64,000 nt of DNA from Populus alba (lineage: Eukaryota > Streptophyta > Magnoliopsida > Malpighiales > Salicaceae): contig NC_133301.1 in assembly GCF_005239225.2 (NCBI RefSeq), forward strand, positions 6,783,157 to 6,847,156, written 5' to 3'. Made by a program: the position numbers and the translations under genes. The notes beneath the pieces were generated by a model. That model saw only the letters and a program-made list of their open reading frames with translations, had not been told where the DNA came from and did not search any database. This document shows, one piece after another, positions 1 to 12,560 of the stretch; within the stretch, counting starts at the first letter, position 1; the number at the start of each line of letters is the position of its first letter.

Positions 1-39
1 AGATTTTCTATATAAGTGAACATCTAGCCATATACAAGA

Positions 40-42
<3 letters not shown>

Positions 43-83
<41 letters not shown>
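43..83. repeat. AT/AG microsatellite
   Basis: A run of about 15 AT units is followed directly by about five AG units. It is a simple repeat. The sequence from here to about 335 is AT-rich with no gene I can support. Confidence 0.9.
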
Positions 84-335
84 TTGTTTTCTATAACCAA
101 CACCAACAAATCCTATATATATAGTATTTTTACATTACAATGATTATTTTCCATAACAAGCAAGAATCAAATCATATATCTATGGTATTTTATATTGTAG
201 TAATTATATATGATTAAGTAATTATCTCCTTGACATATTGCTTCATTAACCCTGGTGCTTTATGTTATCGCCACATGTAAACCCTTATTTTTTATTTTTT
301 ATCAAATAAAAAAACATGGGTCAAAAATTGGGTAG

Positions 336-669
336 CAATAATCATGTTAATAATTTATAATGAATTATTAATGATAAATCATCTTATTGGAATCTCCTTT
401 GTGTATGGTTTCTAGTTGACTAATAAAAAGAGTTTTAAACTATATTTATTCAAGATACGATTAGTGAATCTTCTAACCTTGATAATTGCTTTATTCTTGT
501 TTAATCTTTAAATTAATATCACATCTCAAAGTTATCTTCAACTCTATTTATTTTATTATCTGTTGTTTATATAGTTGACCTTCCAATGGATCGACTCGGT
601 CTTGCCGAGTTATTTATTACTTTGACACTTCTGCACTTGGGAGAAGACATCAAGTATTTGAGCATGTCA
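336..669 (+). mobile_element. Decayed Athila-A-type LTR, 3' part
   Basis: This stretch matches the downstream end of the A-family LTR seen intact elsewhere: the block around the AATCATGTTAATAATTTATAA motif, the 'gagttatttattact' segment, and the end ATGTCA at 669 (family end GTGTCA). The next 20 bases are a mutated copy of the tRNA-Asp primer site (seen intact at 43291-43307), then a gag relic. It is the remnant of an old plus-strand element; its 5' limit is unclear. Confidence 0.7.
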
Positions 670-827
670 AGTTTTTTGTGCCATTACCAAAGAGGTAAGT
701 TACTGTATAGATTATATATTTTACTTTATTTTATTTTTCTTTTAACTTTTTTTTTCTACACTTGCATAAACGATCACACATATTAAGTGGTAGACTTTGT
801 AAGAAATCTTTATCCTTTTCAGAAAAC

Positions 828-1335
828 ATGGCAGAAGAGGATATCCAGACACTTCATAATGAGAATAACCGTGTTAGAACATTTAGAGACCACATGAATT
901 TAACAAGAACAAGTGCACCATCATATATAGTTTTCTCTCCCGATGCATCTTACTTCAATTTTAAATCAGGTATTATTCAACTTTTACCTATTTTTCATGG
1001 CTTAGACCTAGAAAATCCAAACTTACGTTTGAGAGAATTTGAAGAAGTTTGAAGAAGTTTGTAACACTTATAATGACTCAACTTATAGCATGAATACCAT
1101 TAGACTAAAGCTTTCTCCTTTTTCTTTAAAAGATAAAGTTAAAACCTGTCTGCAAAATCTTAGGTCGGAATCCATTCGTGCTTGGGATGAAATGCAACAA
1201 TAGTTTTTGAAGTTTTTTCCTTTTCATATAATAAACTCTTTCAAAAGAAAAATCACCACATTCACTCAAAAATCAAGAGAAATATTTTACCAATGTTAGG
1301 ATAAGTATAGAGACTTGCTTAGAATTTGTTGTTAG
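828..1335 (+). pseudogene. Athila gag relic
   Basis: Starting at the ATG at 828, the translation begins MAEEDIQTLHNENN and continues through HGLDLENP and LREFEEV, the same N-terminal gag order as in the long minus-strand Athila frame at 37819-43100. A short duplication of the GAAGAAGTTT motif near 1040-1062 creates a stop. Further recognisable gag pieces follow with several nonsense codons, up to a break near 1335 where LTR sequence resumes. It is a dead gag fragment whose pol has been deleted. Confidence 0.8.
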
Positions 1336-1339
1336 CACC

Positions 1340-1724
1340 ATGAATACATGACAACATTAACAAGTATTGATGTTACTCAAATAAGATAATGAATATGATC
1401 ATGTTAATAATTTATAATGAGCCATTAATGATAAATCTTCCGATTGGAACCTCGTTTGTTTATAGTTTCCATTTGATTAATAAAAATAGTTTGAATTATA
1501 CTTATTCGAAATACCATTAGTGGATCTTCTAACCTTGACAATTGTTTTATCCTTTCTTAATTTTTACATTAATATCACATATCAAAAATCTCTTAACTTT
1601 GTTTGTTTATTTTATTATCCGTGGTTTATATAGTTAACCTCCCTATGGATCGACCTAGGTCTTACTAGGTTATTTATTACATCAACACTCCTATACTTGG
1701 AAGAAGACTTCAAGTATTTGAGCG
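1340..1724 (+). mobile_element. Second decayed Athila-A-type LTR fragment
   Basis: The sequence repeats the same LTR 3' segment seen at 336-669 (AACAAGTATT, ATCATGTTAATAATTTATAA, 'ggttatttattac', 'aagacttcaagtatttgagc'). It directly abuts the gag relic, so most of the gag, pol and LTR start between them is gone. The terminal GTGTCA is mutated. It is probably the 3' LTR of the same old deletion derivative. Confidence 0.65.
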
Positions 1725-1730
1725 TTTTAA

Positions 1731-2051
1731 GAGCCTCACCATGAAGTCGAGCATTCCTCTCCTTCCACATGTAATAAACTGCAAAAGCTAACATCAAATG
1801 GATTATCACTGATTGAATAGAGTTACATGTACCCAAGAGAGATATCCAAGAAATGATACTAGTCCATGACCCACTTTTACAAGGGATGAGATTTTTGGTG
1901 CATAGATCATACCAAATGTGATGAGAGAAAAGGCAATTAAAAAAAATATCAATATCTTCCTTACCATCCACACAAAGAAAGCATTGAATAGTACCATAAG
2001 CCATTAGTTTATCATGCGTCAAAAAAGCCTCACGAATTGCAAGCTATAAGA
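1731..2051 (-). pseudogene. LINE (L1-type) 3' fragment, zinc-binding RT tail
   Basis: The minus-strand translation contains FLCVDGKEDIDIFFNC, HHIWYDLC and YYMWKERNARLH. This is the pattern of the zinc-binding domain that follows reverse transcriptase in plant LINE-type elements (zf-RVT). The fragment lacks everything upstream, and a C-type LTR begins at its right edge. The open frame runs on into Athila LTR sequence to 1615, so that part is chance. It is an old truncated LINE. Confidence 0.7.
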
Positions 2052-2306
2052 TGATGCGAACCTCATGATCACGTGGTCATGCAACCCACATGCAAAGACA
2101 CCAATTCTCGAAAAGCCAAGTAAATTAGGTTTAATAGGAGTGTGACACAAAGATAACTTATACCTAGGCACCAACACTATTGGAAATAGAAAAACCCCAC
2201 CCAACGAATATTGATTCACGAACGAGAAGTATAAGGATGACGCCACGAAGATAGTTGTTTTTTGATAAGTCATTTTTCAATTCTTTAGAGGACCATGGAA
2301 GGCAGA
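2052..2306 (-). mobile_element. C-type LTR, left part, split by nested insertions
   Basis: It begins TGATGCGAACCTC, the end of the C-family LTR read backwards, and follows the intact C LTR (3011-3985) to the 'gagaccaaggaaggnaga' region at 2306. The rest resumes at 12561. The split is caused by a B'-type LTR. The flanking pentamers GCAGA (2302-2306) and CGAGA (12561-12565) are a plausible but degraded target duplication. This is the outermost, oldest shell of the nest. Confidence 0.75.
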
Positions 2307-3010
2307 TAATGTGAACCTCGTGATCACATGGTCACACAACCCACAATCAAGATTGAGATCTTATCCCAAAAAGCTGAAAGAGGTCTGATAAGAGTGTGAC
2401 AAAATGGAAACCTGCCCCAAGGCACCAACACTATTGGAATGAGTAGAATGATGCCACGAAAGCAGTTAATCTTTGATAAGTCAGATTTAGTTCATTCAAG
2501 AACTGAAGAATGCAAGAATCACTCTCACATATTAAAACTAAAAAAATTCAGAATAATATTCATCAAAGCTACCAAAATTTTGGCTTACATGAGTTTAAAT
2601 AGTTCTTGAAAAATTAATCCTAATGGACCCCTTATGTGGACTTATATGAGGTCCACTCAAAACTGCCCCAAGACCCTAAACTGAAAAGCCCATAACTTAA
2701 TCCAAACAAGCCTTGCATCCTAGCTGAAAATGAAATATTAATTAAGCCCAAACAAGCCTTGGGCCGTAGCTATCAAAATAAAAATAAAACCCCTAATATT
2801 AAATCCTTGTTCTGTCATAAGAAGAAGAGAATGAAGTAAAATATTAGAGAACTTATTCAACATTTATTTATAGCCTTCCATGCAGCCCTTTAATCCTAGA
2901 AACAAAAGGAAAAGGTGGCACCCATGTTGTTTCCAAGTTGTAGTAGGATTATTTTGTTTCCTTTGCTGTCCTCACTTCATGGCCCAAATAAAGTTGTATT
3001 GGACCCCTAT
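2307..3010 (-). mobile_element. B'-type solo LTR, left part
   Basis: This is the reverse complement of an LTR related to that of element B: GTGAACCTCGTGATCACATGG, the GGAAACCTGCCCC block, and the 'acttataatgag' to 'cttgggccgtagc' blocks. It stops at 3010 inside the segment reading GTATTGGACCCC, and the same segment resumes at 12367 as CCTCTTGCACATGG. Element C inserted there. The remaining part runs 12367-12560 and ends CCACATCA. No internal region is attached, so it is a solo LTR. Confidence 0.75.
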
Positions 3011-3985
3011 TGATGCGAACCTCGTGATCACGTGGTCATGCAACCCACATGCAAAGACACCAATTCCCAGAAAGCCAAGTAAATCAGGTTTGATAGGAGT
3101 GTGACACAAAGATAACTTGTACCTAGGCACCAGCACTATTGGAAACGAAAAACCCCCACCCAACGAATATAGATTCGCGAACGAGAAGTATAAGGATGAC
3201 GCCACGAAGCCAGTTGTTCTTCGATAAGTCGTTTTCAATTCTTTAGAGAACCAAGGAAGGGAGATTATCCCACCAACACACAAGTGCTGTAAAGAAGTTT
3301 ATTGATCTAAAAATTACGTAACCTTACATGTTTGGTTATGCCTCTATTTATACTGACTCTAGACTTAAAGAAATCCTAATGGACCTCCCTTAGGTGGACT
3401 TATATGAAGCCCACTTACAATTGACCCAAATAAGTAATAATAACCCAAAAACTAAGAAGAAAATAATAAAAATCCAAAAATTACCATCCTAAATATGCTA
3501 GAATCAATTTTGTGTTGCTGCCCCCTTTCCTTTGATGTCCTTGATTAGCTTGGATAAATGTCCTTCTTTGTTGCTGATTTAATTACTTTCCTTCCTATGT
3601 TAGGAAAAGCATTAAATAGTCCTCCCTCTTTAGGAATAAGATATGGCCAACTTCCTTAATTAGGAGAATAAATTGCTGGCTTTTTATCCTTGTAGCATTA
3701 GGAAATAAAACAAGCCTAACAAGGCTGGTATTGGGCCGGACATATCAACCCCTTGTTCCACATGAATTGGGCTCTTCTTGGACATGAACTAGATGAATTC
3801 AAGGTTGTTCTTCATGCTCCTTAAATGTCCCAAGCCCTTCTAGGTCCATCTTGCTCCATAAGTTCTGAACAAGACCATTCAATGCTTCTTTAAGCTTCTT
3901 TGCCCTAGCTCTTGTGATTGGCCCAATTGGCACCTCCAATGGATCGTTGGCATGATTACGCTTGGTGTTGGGCTGATCCGCATCA
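3011..3985 (-). repeat. 3' LTR of element C
   Basis: On the minus strand it starts TGATGCGGATCAG and ends GGTTCGCATCA. Its first roughly 190 bases also encode the last residues of Pol (GPITRARAKKLKEAL and following). The end carries the CACGTGATCA palindromic block shared by all chromovirus LTRs here. It is 975 bp against 989 bp for the other copy. The length difference includes small indels such as one in an AATAAT run. Confidence 0.85.
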
Positions 3986-6900
3986 TCCCCTCTCTCTTCA
4001 AAAGGATTCGACCTCGAATCATCACCTACATCAAACAAAGTAAGATCAGAAACATTAAAGGTAGCACTAACACCATACTCACCTGGCAAATCAACTTTAT
4101 AAGCATTGTCATTGATCCTCTCAAGGATCTGAAATGGCCCATCTACTCGTGGTTGTAGCTTTGATTTCCTATGGGCCAGAAATCTCTCCTTGCGCATATG
4201 TACCTAAACCCAATTGCCGGGCTGAAAGACAACATGTTTGCGCCCCTTATTGGCTTTGGTCGCATACACACGATTCCTCCTTTCAATCTATTGCCGCACA
4301 CTCTCATGGAGTGTCTTCACCACCTGTGCTTTACGATTACCATCCAAACTAACCCTTTCATCAATAGGCAAAGGAATCAAATCCATTGGAGTTAAAGGGT
4401 TAAACCCATACACAATTTCAAATGGTGAAAATTCAGTAGTAGAGTGCACACTACGATTATATGCAAACTCTATAAATGGCAAACAATCTTCCCAATTCTT
4501 TAAGTTCTTTTGAATGACAGCACGCAAAAGTTGTGTTAAGGTCCTATTAACTACTTCGGTTTGTCCATCTGTTTGGGGGTGACAAGTAGTTGAAAACATC
4601 AGTTTAGTACCCAATTTTCCCCATAACACCTTCCAAAAATAGCTAAGGAACTTAACATCTCTATCAGAAACAATGCTCTTAGGGACCTCGTGAAGTCGTA
4701 TTATCTCCCTAAAGAACAAATCAGCAATGTTAGTGGCATCATTGGTTTTATGACATGGAATAAAGTGTGCCATCTTTGAAAACCTATCAACAACTACAAA
4801 GATTGAATCCCTACCCCGTTTTGACCTAGGTAAACCTAAGACGAAATCCATCGAAATGTCTACCCATGGCTCCTTAGGTACAGGTAAAGGGGTGTACAAG
4901 CCATGTGGTTGAGTCCTAGACTTTGCTTTCCTACAAGTTATGCATTTATCACATATGCGCTGCACATCCCTTTTCATTTTAGGCCAATAAAAATGCTCAT
5001 GCAACACATCCAAAGTCTTAACAACACCAAAATGCCCCATCAAACCGCCCCCGTGTGCTTCACGTACAAGCAATTCACGCATAGAACTTAATGGAACACA
5101 CAATCGACTCTCTTTAAACAAATATCCATCAAGTCTATAAAACTTCCCAAAAGCCGAAGTTTTGCAAGCATTGTAAACATTAGCAAAATCACTATCATCC
5201 TTGTACAATTCTTTTGTGTGTTCAAATCCTAGAAATCTAGCATCCAAAGTAGATAAAAGAACATGCCTGCGCGAAAGTGCATCAGCCACAATGTTTTCTT
5301 TTCCTTGCTTATACTTGATCACATACGGAAATGTTTCAATAAATTCCACCCATTTGGCATGTCTCCTACTCAACTTACCTTGCCCTTTCAAGTGCTTCAA
5401 TGATTCATGATCAGAATGTATCACAAACTCCTTGGGCCATAGGTAATGCTGCCACGTCTCTAGAGTTCTTACCAAGGCATAGAGCTCCTTGTCATATGTA
5501 GGGTAATTCAAAGCTGCCCTATTAAGTTTTTCGCTGAAATACGCAATGGGCCTTTTATCCTGCATTAACACAGCTCCTATACCAATACCTGACGCATCAC
5601 ATTCAACTTTAAAAGCTCTCGTAAAGTCTGGCAAAGCTAAAACAAGTGCCGAACAAAGTTTATCTTTCAACAAATTAAAAGCCTTATCCTGTTCATCATT
5701 CCATTTGAATCCAACAGACTTTTTAACAATTTCAGTTAAAGGTGCAGCAATAGTACTAAAATCCTTCACAAACCTTCTATAAAAACTCGCAAGTCCATGA
5801 AAACTCCTTACCTCACTTACCGATTTTGGTGTAGGCCAATCCTGGATGGCCTTAACTTTCTCCTTGTCCATCTCGATACCCTGCGCAGTTACGACATAGC
5901 CAAGAAACACAATTTTTCCCATACAAAAGGTACACTTCTTAAGATTAGCATATAATTGCTCACTACGCAACACACTAACTACATTACGCAAATGATCAAG
6001 ATGCTCATTTAAGTTTTTGCTATAGATCAAAATGTCATCAAAATACACAACAACAAACTTACCTATAAACGCACGCAATACATGATTCATTAAACGCATA
6101 AACGTGCTAGGCGCGTTCGTAAGTCCAAACGGCATGACTAACCATTCATACAACCCATTCTTAGTCTTAAATGCAGTTTTCCACTCATCATCCTCTTTCA
6201 TCCTAATATGATGGTACCCACTTTTTAGATCAATCTTAGAGAAAATACATGATCCATGTAACTCATCTAGCATGTCATCAAGCCTAGGAATAGGATGTCG
6301 ATACTTTACCGTTATGTTATTGACAGCACGACAATCAACACACATCCTCCATGTTCCATCGTTTTTAGGCACAAGTAGCACTGGCACAGCACAAGGACTC
6401 ATACTCTCACGAATGTAACCCTTCATCATCAACTCATCTACTTGCTTTTGAAGCTCCTTTGTCTCCTCGGGGTTGCTTTTATAGGCTGGACGGTTAGGAA
6501 TCGAAGGTCCGGGCACAAGGTCAATTTGATGTTCAATCCCCCTTAATGGTGGTAATCCATTAGGGATGTCTTCAGGAAATACATCATCAAACTCCTGCAT
6601 CAAAGAAACAGCCACACTAGGAATAGCAGAATCAAGATCGTTAGTGTTAAAATAAGCCTCCTTATACACAAGTAAGATCATTGGCTTATTAGTGAAAAAT
6701 GCAGATCTGATTTGAGATCCTTTTGCATAAAAATTAGGTTGTTTCTTTAATTTTTCCACACTACTATCATCACACAAGCTTACTTTCTTCACTCCTCGGT
6801 TTTTACCTCCACTCTCAACCGGTTTAATTAATGATTTAGGTTTAGTCGAATCTGATGGTTTTCTCTCACCATTGTCCTCACGTGAATTTTCACTCTTCCC

Positions 6901-8634
6901 ATCCTCACATTCTTTTTTTAATTTGATTTGATCATCATACACTTGTTTTGGAGAAAGAGGTACAAGAGTGATGGTTTTACCATCCTTTACAATAGTGAAC
7001 CTATTTCTAAACCCATCATGAATCGCCTTCCGATCAAACTGCCATGGACGCCCCAAAAGTAAGTGACTAGCATGCATTGGGACTACATCACACAAAATCT
7101 CATCAGAATACTTCCCAATAGCAAACGCAATCAAAACCTGCTTAGTAACCCTCACTTCACCACATTCATTCAATCATTGCAATCTATAAGACCTCGTATG
7201 CTTAATACAACTCAGATTCAATTTCTTCACAAGGGTATCACTAGCAACATTAGCACAACTACCTCCATCAATTATCATGCTACATACCTTGTTTTGGATA
7301 TGACATCGAGTGTGAAATATATTTTCCCGTTGCTGATCTACATCATCTTCTTTGATTTGCATGTTCAGCGCACGCCTTATAACCAAGGCCTCTCCCTCAA
7401 CAGGATATGCAATCTCCTCATCACTAAAATCAACCAAAAGTGGCATCTCTTCACTTTCAGATTTGTCACTTTCAGATTCAACCTCCCCATTGTCTCTTGT
7501 AAGCATAACTCTTCGGTTTGGACACTGAGATGCAATGTGCCCCTTCCCTAAACACTTAAAGCATTTAATATCTCTATCACGATTAGGTTGATATTCAGAT
7601 TTACCTTTCCCATCCGTATGAGTATCCTTTTTGGCCTTAGGTGGTTCGGCCCTTGCATAAGGCTTTGGTTGGGCAGCCCCCTCTGTCTTAAAATTTGGCC
7701 TCCATATTGAGGAAGATGATGCCGAATTGGTCTGAAAACATGTACTGACCCTTCTCTTTATTTGCCTCTCCACCTTCGTTGCCATATGGACCATGTCCTC
7801 CAATTCCACACAATGTTGTAATTCTACAACATTCGCAATGTCTCTATTCAACCCATTTAGAAATCTAGCCATAGTAGCTTCCCGATCCTCAATCACATTG
7901 GCCCGAATCATGGCGATCTCCATCTCCTTGAAATACTCATCCATAGACCTAGAACCCTGATTCAAACCCTGCAATTTCATATACAAATCTCTATAATAGT
8001 GGTTAGGCACAAATCGCCTTCTCATCAACACTTTCATCTCCTCCCACGACACTCCGACCTCTCTCTCCACTCCTCCTACTAATAACATTCTGATCCACCA
8101 AATCAGTGCATAATCCGTGAATTCGATGACAACCAATTTCACTTTCTTTGCCTCCGAATAGTTATGGCAATCAAAAATCCAATCCACCTTTTTCTCCCAC
8201 TCCAAATATGCCTCGGGATCGTTTTTACCTTGAAAAGAAGGTATTTTCAGTTTGATAGTATCCAAATCACCATCTAAATCAGCATGTCCCCCAACACCAC
8301 AGAAATTTTCCCTTTGGCCGAATTGGCCCCTAGTTCTATTCTCAAAACCCCTTCAGTTTCTAGGCTGCCGAAAACCTTTCCGATGGCCTATGGCCTCATC
8401 CTCAAAACCACCATCACCAATATCATCAACGGCCTCCTCAAAATCCTCATAATCAGCCCACCGTGGCCTTTCGGCCCTACTGCCACTATTTTCTTTCGGT
8501 TCAGCCCCAAGCTTCCTCACATTTTGGGTGTTTGTACCAGCCTCGTTACCACGTTTCTCAACCCTATCAAGTCTGTCACACACGTTTCCCATCATAAAAT
8601 TAATCCTCTCAATCATTTGTGTCATGGCTTGCAT
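3799..8634 (-). pseudogene. Element C gag-pol polyprotein, four premature stops
   Basis: This is a single reading frame with no frameshift, from an ATG at 8634 (possibly starting further upstream, before the inserted LTR) to 3799. In order: gag with LKIPSFQGKNDPEAYLEWE and ALIWW; a zinc knuckle CFKCLGKGHIASQC (CX2CX4HX4C); a protease whose active site reads DGG instead of the usual D-S/T-G; reverse transcriptase with VYFDD; RNase H; integrase with HHCC and DDE regions; and a C-terminus GPITRARAKKL encoded partly in the LTR. Stops fall at 8353-8355 (TGA), 7174-7176 (TGA replacing Trp), 4288-4290 (TAG) and 4204-4206 (TAG replacing Trp). All four are explained by single C-to-T or G-to-A changes. 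The element cannot make Pol today. Confidence 0.9.
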
Positions 8635-11363
8635 TTGGAACGTAAGTTCTCCCTCGGGATGGTAATACCTGCAAAAATTGGTCAGTGATTAGTACTTAAA
8701 AGTGCATGTTTATCAAGGTTTTATATCATCATTTTGCACTTGAAGTATCAATAACTCCTTAACTAAAACATGTTTTATAATAACAAGTTTGATACTATAA
8801 GATACCTTAATTTATGGTAAATGCTCATCTTAAATGCAGGCCTATCACATAAATAAAAGGATTGATTGATGAGTTTAAGTATTGAAAGTGAAAGGACAAA
8901 GAGATGGCCAAACTTAGAAAAGAGATGTCGGTGCAGTCCAAACTGGAACATTGCTCGGTAATTGGATCATATCTGGAGCTCTAGATCTCAGATTTAGGTC
9001 CATTTTATATGGATGGAAAGGTAAGACAAAGGCCTACAACTTTTATGAGGAGCCCAAGATTTAAAAAGGCCGTTTTGAAGTCCAAACTGAATGAACAACG
9101 AAGAAGTCCGAAGCTGTCCTGCAGCCCATACACTATTTAGTGTTCAACCCATATCTTGAATTCTAGAAATCCAAATGACCTCTTCTTTTTTTTTTGTTGG
9201 AAAGCTGAGACAATTTCCTAGAACATTTCCTGAGGATTCTGGGCAAATTATGATGTTAGCAATGAACGTCTTGTTCAGACAAGAAGATAAGGATTGTCAC
9301 ACAAAATCAAGATGTGGCCACCCACTCATCAATTAATGAACAAATCAATGGTTCCAAATTTTGGCCTATAAAAGGAGGCACTTACCATGTATTGAGGCAT
9401 CTTGGTTTTGCAGATCAAGATCATGCTCTTGCTTTCTCTATTTGTATTGCTTATGTTTTGCTTCATTAATATCAAGTTTATGCACTTCATTTCTTTCCTT
9501 TACTTAGTTAACTTCTTTCTCATTTTATGTTCTTATCTTGTTCATTTATGTTTCTTTCTTTCATTATGTTTAGCTAAGTTAATTATGTCAAGGTGAAAAG
9601 GGTACACTAATGGTGTAAGAATAAGTATAATATAAACTTAACATGGACCTTAACGTTGGATACTAACATGTTTTTATATTTGTTATCTTGTTTCACTTTT
9701 TAATACTTTGCTTGTTAAATGGTTTAATCTAGATTTATGTTGTATAACACTTTGGTACAACAAATACTTTGGTACTTTCATAGCCCATACTGTATGGTAT
9801 AACCGACACCTGAGCTATGAAAGGAACTTGATTTGTTGATAACATAAGTTATAATCATGAATGCCTGCCAACATTTACAAGTATTAGCTTTTATTCGAAT
9901 AAGATAACTAATGTAATTCATGTTAACAATTTATAATCTGATTGGAACCTCCTTTATGTGTGGTTTCCAATTGAGTAATAAGAGTTTATACTATACTTGT
10001 TTGAAGTACCATTAGTGGATCCTCTAACCTTGACATTTATTTTTATCGTTGTTTTAATCCTTACATTAATCTTTCAACTCAAAGTTCTCATTAATTTCTT
10101 CCTTCTCTTCTTTATTATTGTTGTTGTTATTATTATTATTGTTATTATTATTATTATTATTATTATCTGTTCAAAACTCAGTACATAGGCTGGAAACCTG
10201 TGACCCGATCTTTTAGATCATTCTATGGTATAACAACGCCACGTACTGAGTATTATTATTACTATTACTCATTATAGTACTACTATTGTTATTATTATCA
10301 TTATTATTGTTATTGTTTGTTGTTGTTGTTGTTGTTATTGTTGCGTTGTTATTTATAATCTATACAATTAACCTTTTCTGTGGTTCGACCCCGGTCTTGC
10401 CGGGGTTATTTATTTACTTCGACACTCCTGCACTTGGGAGAAGACATCAAGCTTTTGGTCGTGTCAGTCAGTGGTAAAAAAAAATATCCTCACGTCGCTC
10501 GTGTTTCGCTCAAACACTCTGAATGTCCTCACACGCTCACACCTCTCGTCTCACCTTCTTATGGTTCTTGCGAAACTGAAACCAACACCAAATAAAACCA
10601 ACTCGGCAGCACAATCCATATATATATATATATATGACTCAAGAAGCAATAAAAACCAGAAAACAAGCAAAACAAAACTGCGATGATAGTCTATCCAAAA
10701 TATGAACGAAACTGAAGACTCGAATAAAAAAAAAACAGAAACAAAATATGAAAAAATGATGAAACAACACCTAGATATGTTGGATATGATGAAAAATAAA
10801 CTGTAAGAAACGAAAGCAACAGAAAGAAAAGCGAATTTCAAAAGTTGACGCCAAAACAGACTCGTTTTACGACAAGTTAAGTCCGGATCTGGAACCTAAA
10901 GTCAATGATGTCCAATTGAGCTAAAATTTCAGATATAGTTCTCTACCAACCCAAATAGACAGAATATAAAATTTTAGCAACTTACGATAAGGTTTGATAG
11001 ACTGACGCAAAAACGTTATGAATCAGACCTAATTAGACCCGAATTTGAAACCCAAAGTAAACGATATCCAACTGACCCAAAAATCAATATGTGGTGCGAT
11101 TAGTGTCCCAGTAATAAGAGAATCAAATTTGAGCTCATTCTGAGTTGATTTGGTCAAATTTTTCTTTGTTTAGTTTTTTGCGGCAGAACCAAACGAATGA
11201 CTTTTTTTTTGTTTTCCTTTTTTTTTTCTTTTTTTCATGCCATTAATATATTTTGGTCAGGAACAAAACGAAATAACTTTTTTTTTTGTTTTCCTTTTTT
11301 TTTTTTGCGGAAACAACAAGAAACGAAAATCTCAGAAGGATATAACCTGATTAATGGAGCCAA
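8635..11363 (-). other. Element C leader, interrupted by a solo LTR
   Basis: This is untranslated leader between primer site and gag. It is split by the Athila-A LTR at 8686-10466, so the original leader is about 950 bp. The part at 10472-11363 contains long T and A runs, an ATATAT microsatellite near 10620-10635 and no credible gene. Confidence 0.6.
8686..10466 (-). mobile_element. Athila-A solo LTR in the leader of element C
   Basis: Read on the plus strand it starts TGATTAGTACTT and ends GGTCGTGTCA, opposite in orientation to the LTRs of element A at 33224. A perfect 5-bp target duplication GTCAG flanks it (8681-8685 and 10467-10471). It contains the LTR TATA region GGCCTATAAAAGGAGG near 9362 and TTA/TTG microsatellites near 10100-10340. 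No internal region remains, so it arose by LTR-LTR recombination of a full insertion. The strand is relative to element A's LTR as written on plus. Confidence 0.93.
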
Positions 11364-11375
11364 GCTCTGATACCA
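11364..11375 (-). other. Primer-binding site, initiator tRNA-Met type
   Basis: The minus strand reads TGGTATCAGAGC, complementary to the 3' end of initiator tRNA-Met, two bases inside the 5' LTR (which starts at 11378). The same motif occurs in elements B (15542) and D (62348). Confidence 0.9.
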
Positions 11376-11377
11376 AA

Positions 11378-12366
11378 TGATGCGAACCTCGTGATCACGT
11401 GGTCACGCAACCCACACGCAAAGACACCAATTCCCGAAAAGCCAAGTAAATCAGGTTTGATAGGATTGTGACACAAAGATAACTTGTACCTAGGCACCAG
11501 CACTATTGGAAACGAAAAACCCCCACCCAACGAATATAGATTCGCGAACAAGAAGCATAAGGATGACGCCACGAAGCCAGTTGCTCTTCGATAAGTCGTT
11601 TTCAATTCTTTAGAGAACCAAGGAAGGGAGATTATCCCACCAACACACAAGTGCTGCAAAGAAGTTTATTGATCTAAAAATTGCGTAACCTTACATGTTT
11701 GGTTATGCCTCTATTTATACTGACTCTAGACTTAAAGAAACCCTAATGGACCCCCCTTAGGTGGACTTATATGAAGCCCACTTACAATTGACCCAAATAA
11801 GTAATAATAACCCAAAAACTAAGAAGAAAATAATAAAAATAATAAAAATCCGAAAATTACCATCCTAAATATGCTAGAATCAAATTTGTGTTGCTGCCCC
11901 CTTTCCTTTGATGTCCTTGATTAGCTTGGATAAATGTCTTTCTTTGTTGCTGATTTAATTACTTTCCTTCCTATGTTAGGAAAAGCATTAAATAGTCCTC
12001 CCCTCTTTAGGAATAAGATATGGCCAACTTCCTTACTTAATTAGGAGAATAAATTGTTGGCTTTTTATCCTTGTAGCATTAGGAAATAAAACAAGCCTAA
12101 CAAGGCTGGTATTGGGTCAAACATATCAACCCCTTGTTCCACATGAATTGGGCTCTTCTTGGACATGAACTAGATGAATTAAAGGCTGTTCTTTATGCTT
12201 CTTAAATGTCCCAAGCCCTTCTAGGTCCATCTTGCTCCATAAGTTCTGAACAAGACCATTCAATGCTTCTTTAAGCTTCTTTGCCCTAGCTCTTGTGATT
12301 GGCCCAATTGGCACCTCCAATGGATCGTTGGCATGATTACGTTTGGTGTTGGGCTGATCCGCATCA
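11378..12366 (-). repeat. 5' LTR of element C
   Basis: It is the counterpart of 3011-3985 with the same ends and very similar sequence throughout. The first (minus-strand) part again carries the coding segment GPITRARAKKL as a copy of the Pol C-terminus. It drives nothing functional that I can identify today. Confidence 0.85.
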
Positions 12367-12560
12367 CCTCTTGCACATGGATAAGATGTACTAGGGTCTC
12401 CTCTTGATACTCCAATGGGCCTTTCAATTCTAACTTGGTGGAAACCTTCAAAACCAATGCATTCAATGCCTCTTTCAATGTCTTTGTCTTGGACCGAGTT
12501 ATTAGACCATTTGGAACATGTAATGGGTCCTTGCTGGTGTTCCTGGGCTTGTCCACATCA
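12367..12560 (-). mobile_element. B'-type solo LTR, right part
   Basis: This continues the LTR interrupted at 3010. The minus-strand translation contains the chromovirus Pol tail (LITRSKTKTLKEALNALV), as in the start of the element B LTR. It ends CCACATCA at 12560. Confidence 0.75.

Larger units (their letters stand above)
3011..12366 (-). mobile_element. Element C: full-length CRM-like chromovirus, inactive
   Basis: This LTR retrotransposon is read on the minus strand. LTRs lie at 3011-3985 and 11378-12366, both with TGATGC..GCATCA ends. The flanks CCTAT (3006-3010) and CCTCT (12367-12371) are a target duplication with one mutation: the interrupted B' LTR rejoins cleanly there. A tRNA-Met-type primer site (TGGTATCAGAGC on the minus strand) sits at 11364-11375, and a purine tract abuts the 3' LTR at 3986-3996. 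Gag-pol occupies 3799-8634. The leader contains an Athila-A solo LTR. The gag type, primer site and pol C-terminus running into the LTR fit the CRM clade; I have not placed it by phylogeny. Confidence 0.85.

Noticed and set aside
2972..3283. Open frame of about 100 codons, repeated at 2019-2273 and 11351-11659
   Set aside because: It lies in C-type LTR ends and recurs only because the LTR recurs; there is no start context or protein motif.
10286..10477. Val/Leu-rich small ORFs at 9997-10477
   Set aside because: They are translated TTA/TTG microsatellites of the solo LTR.
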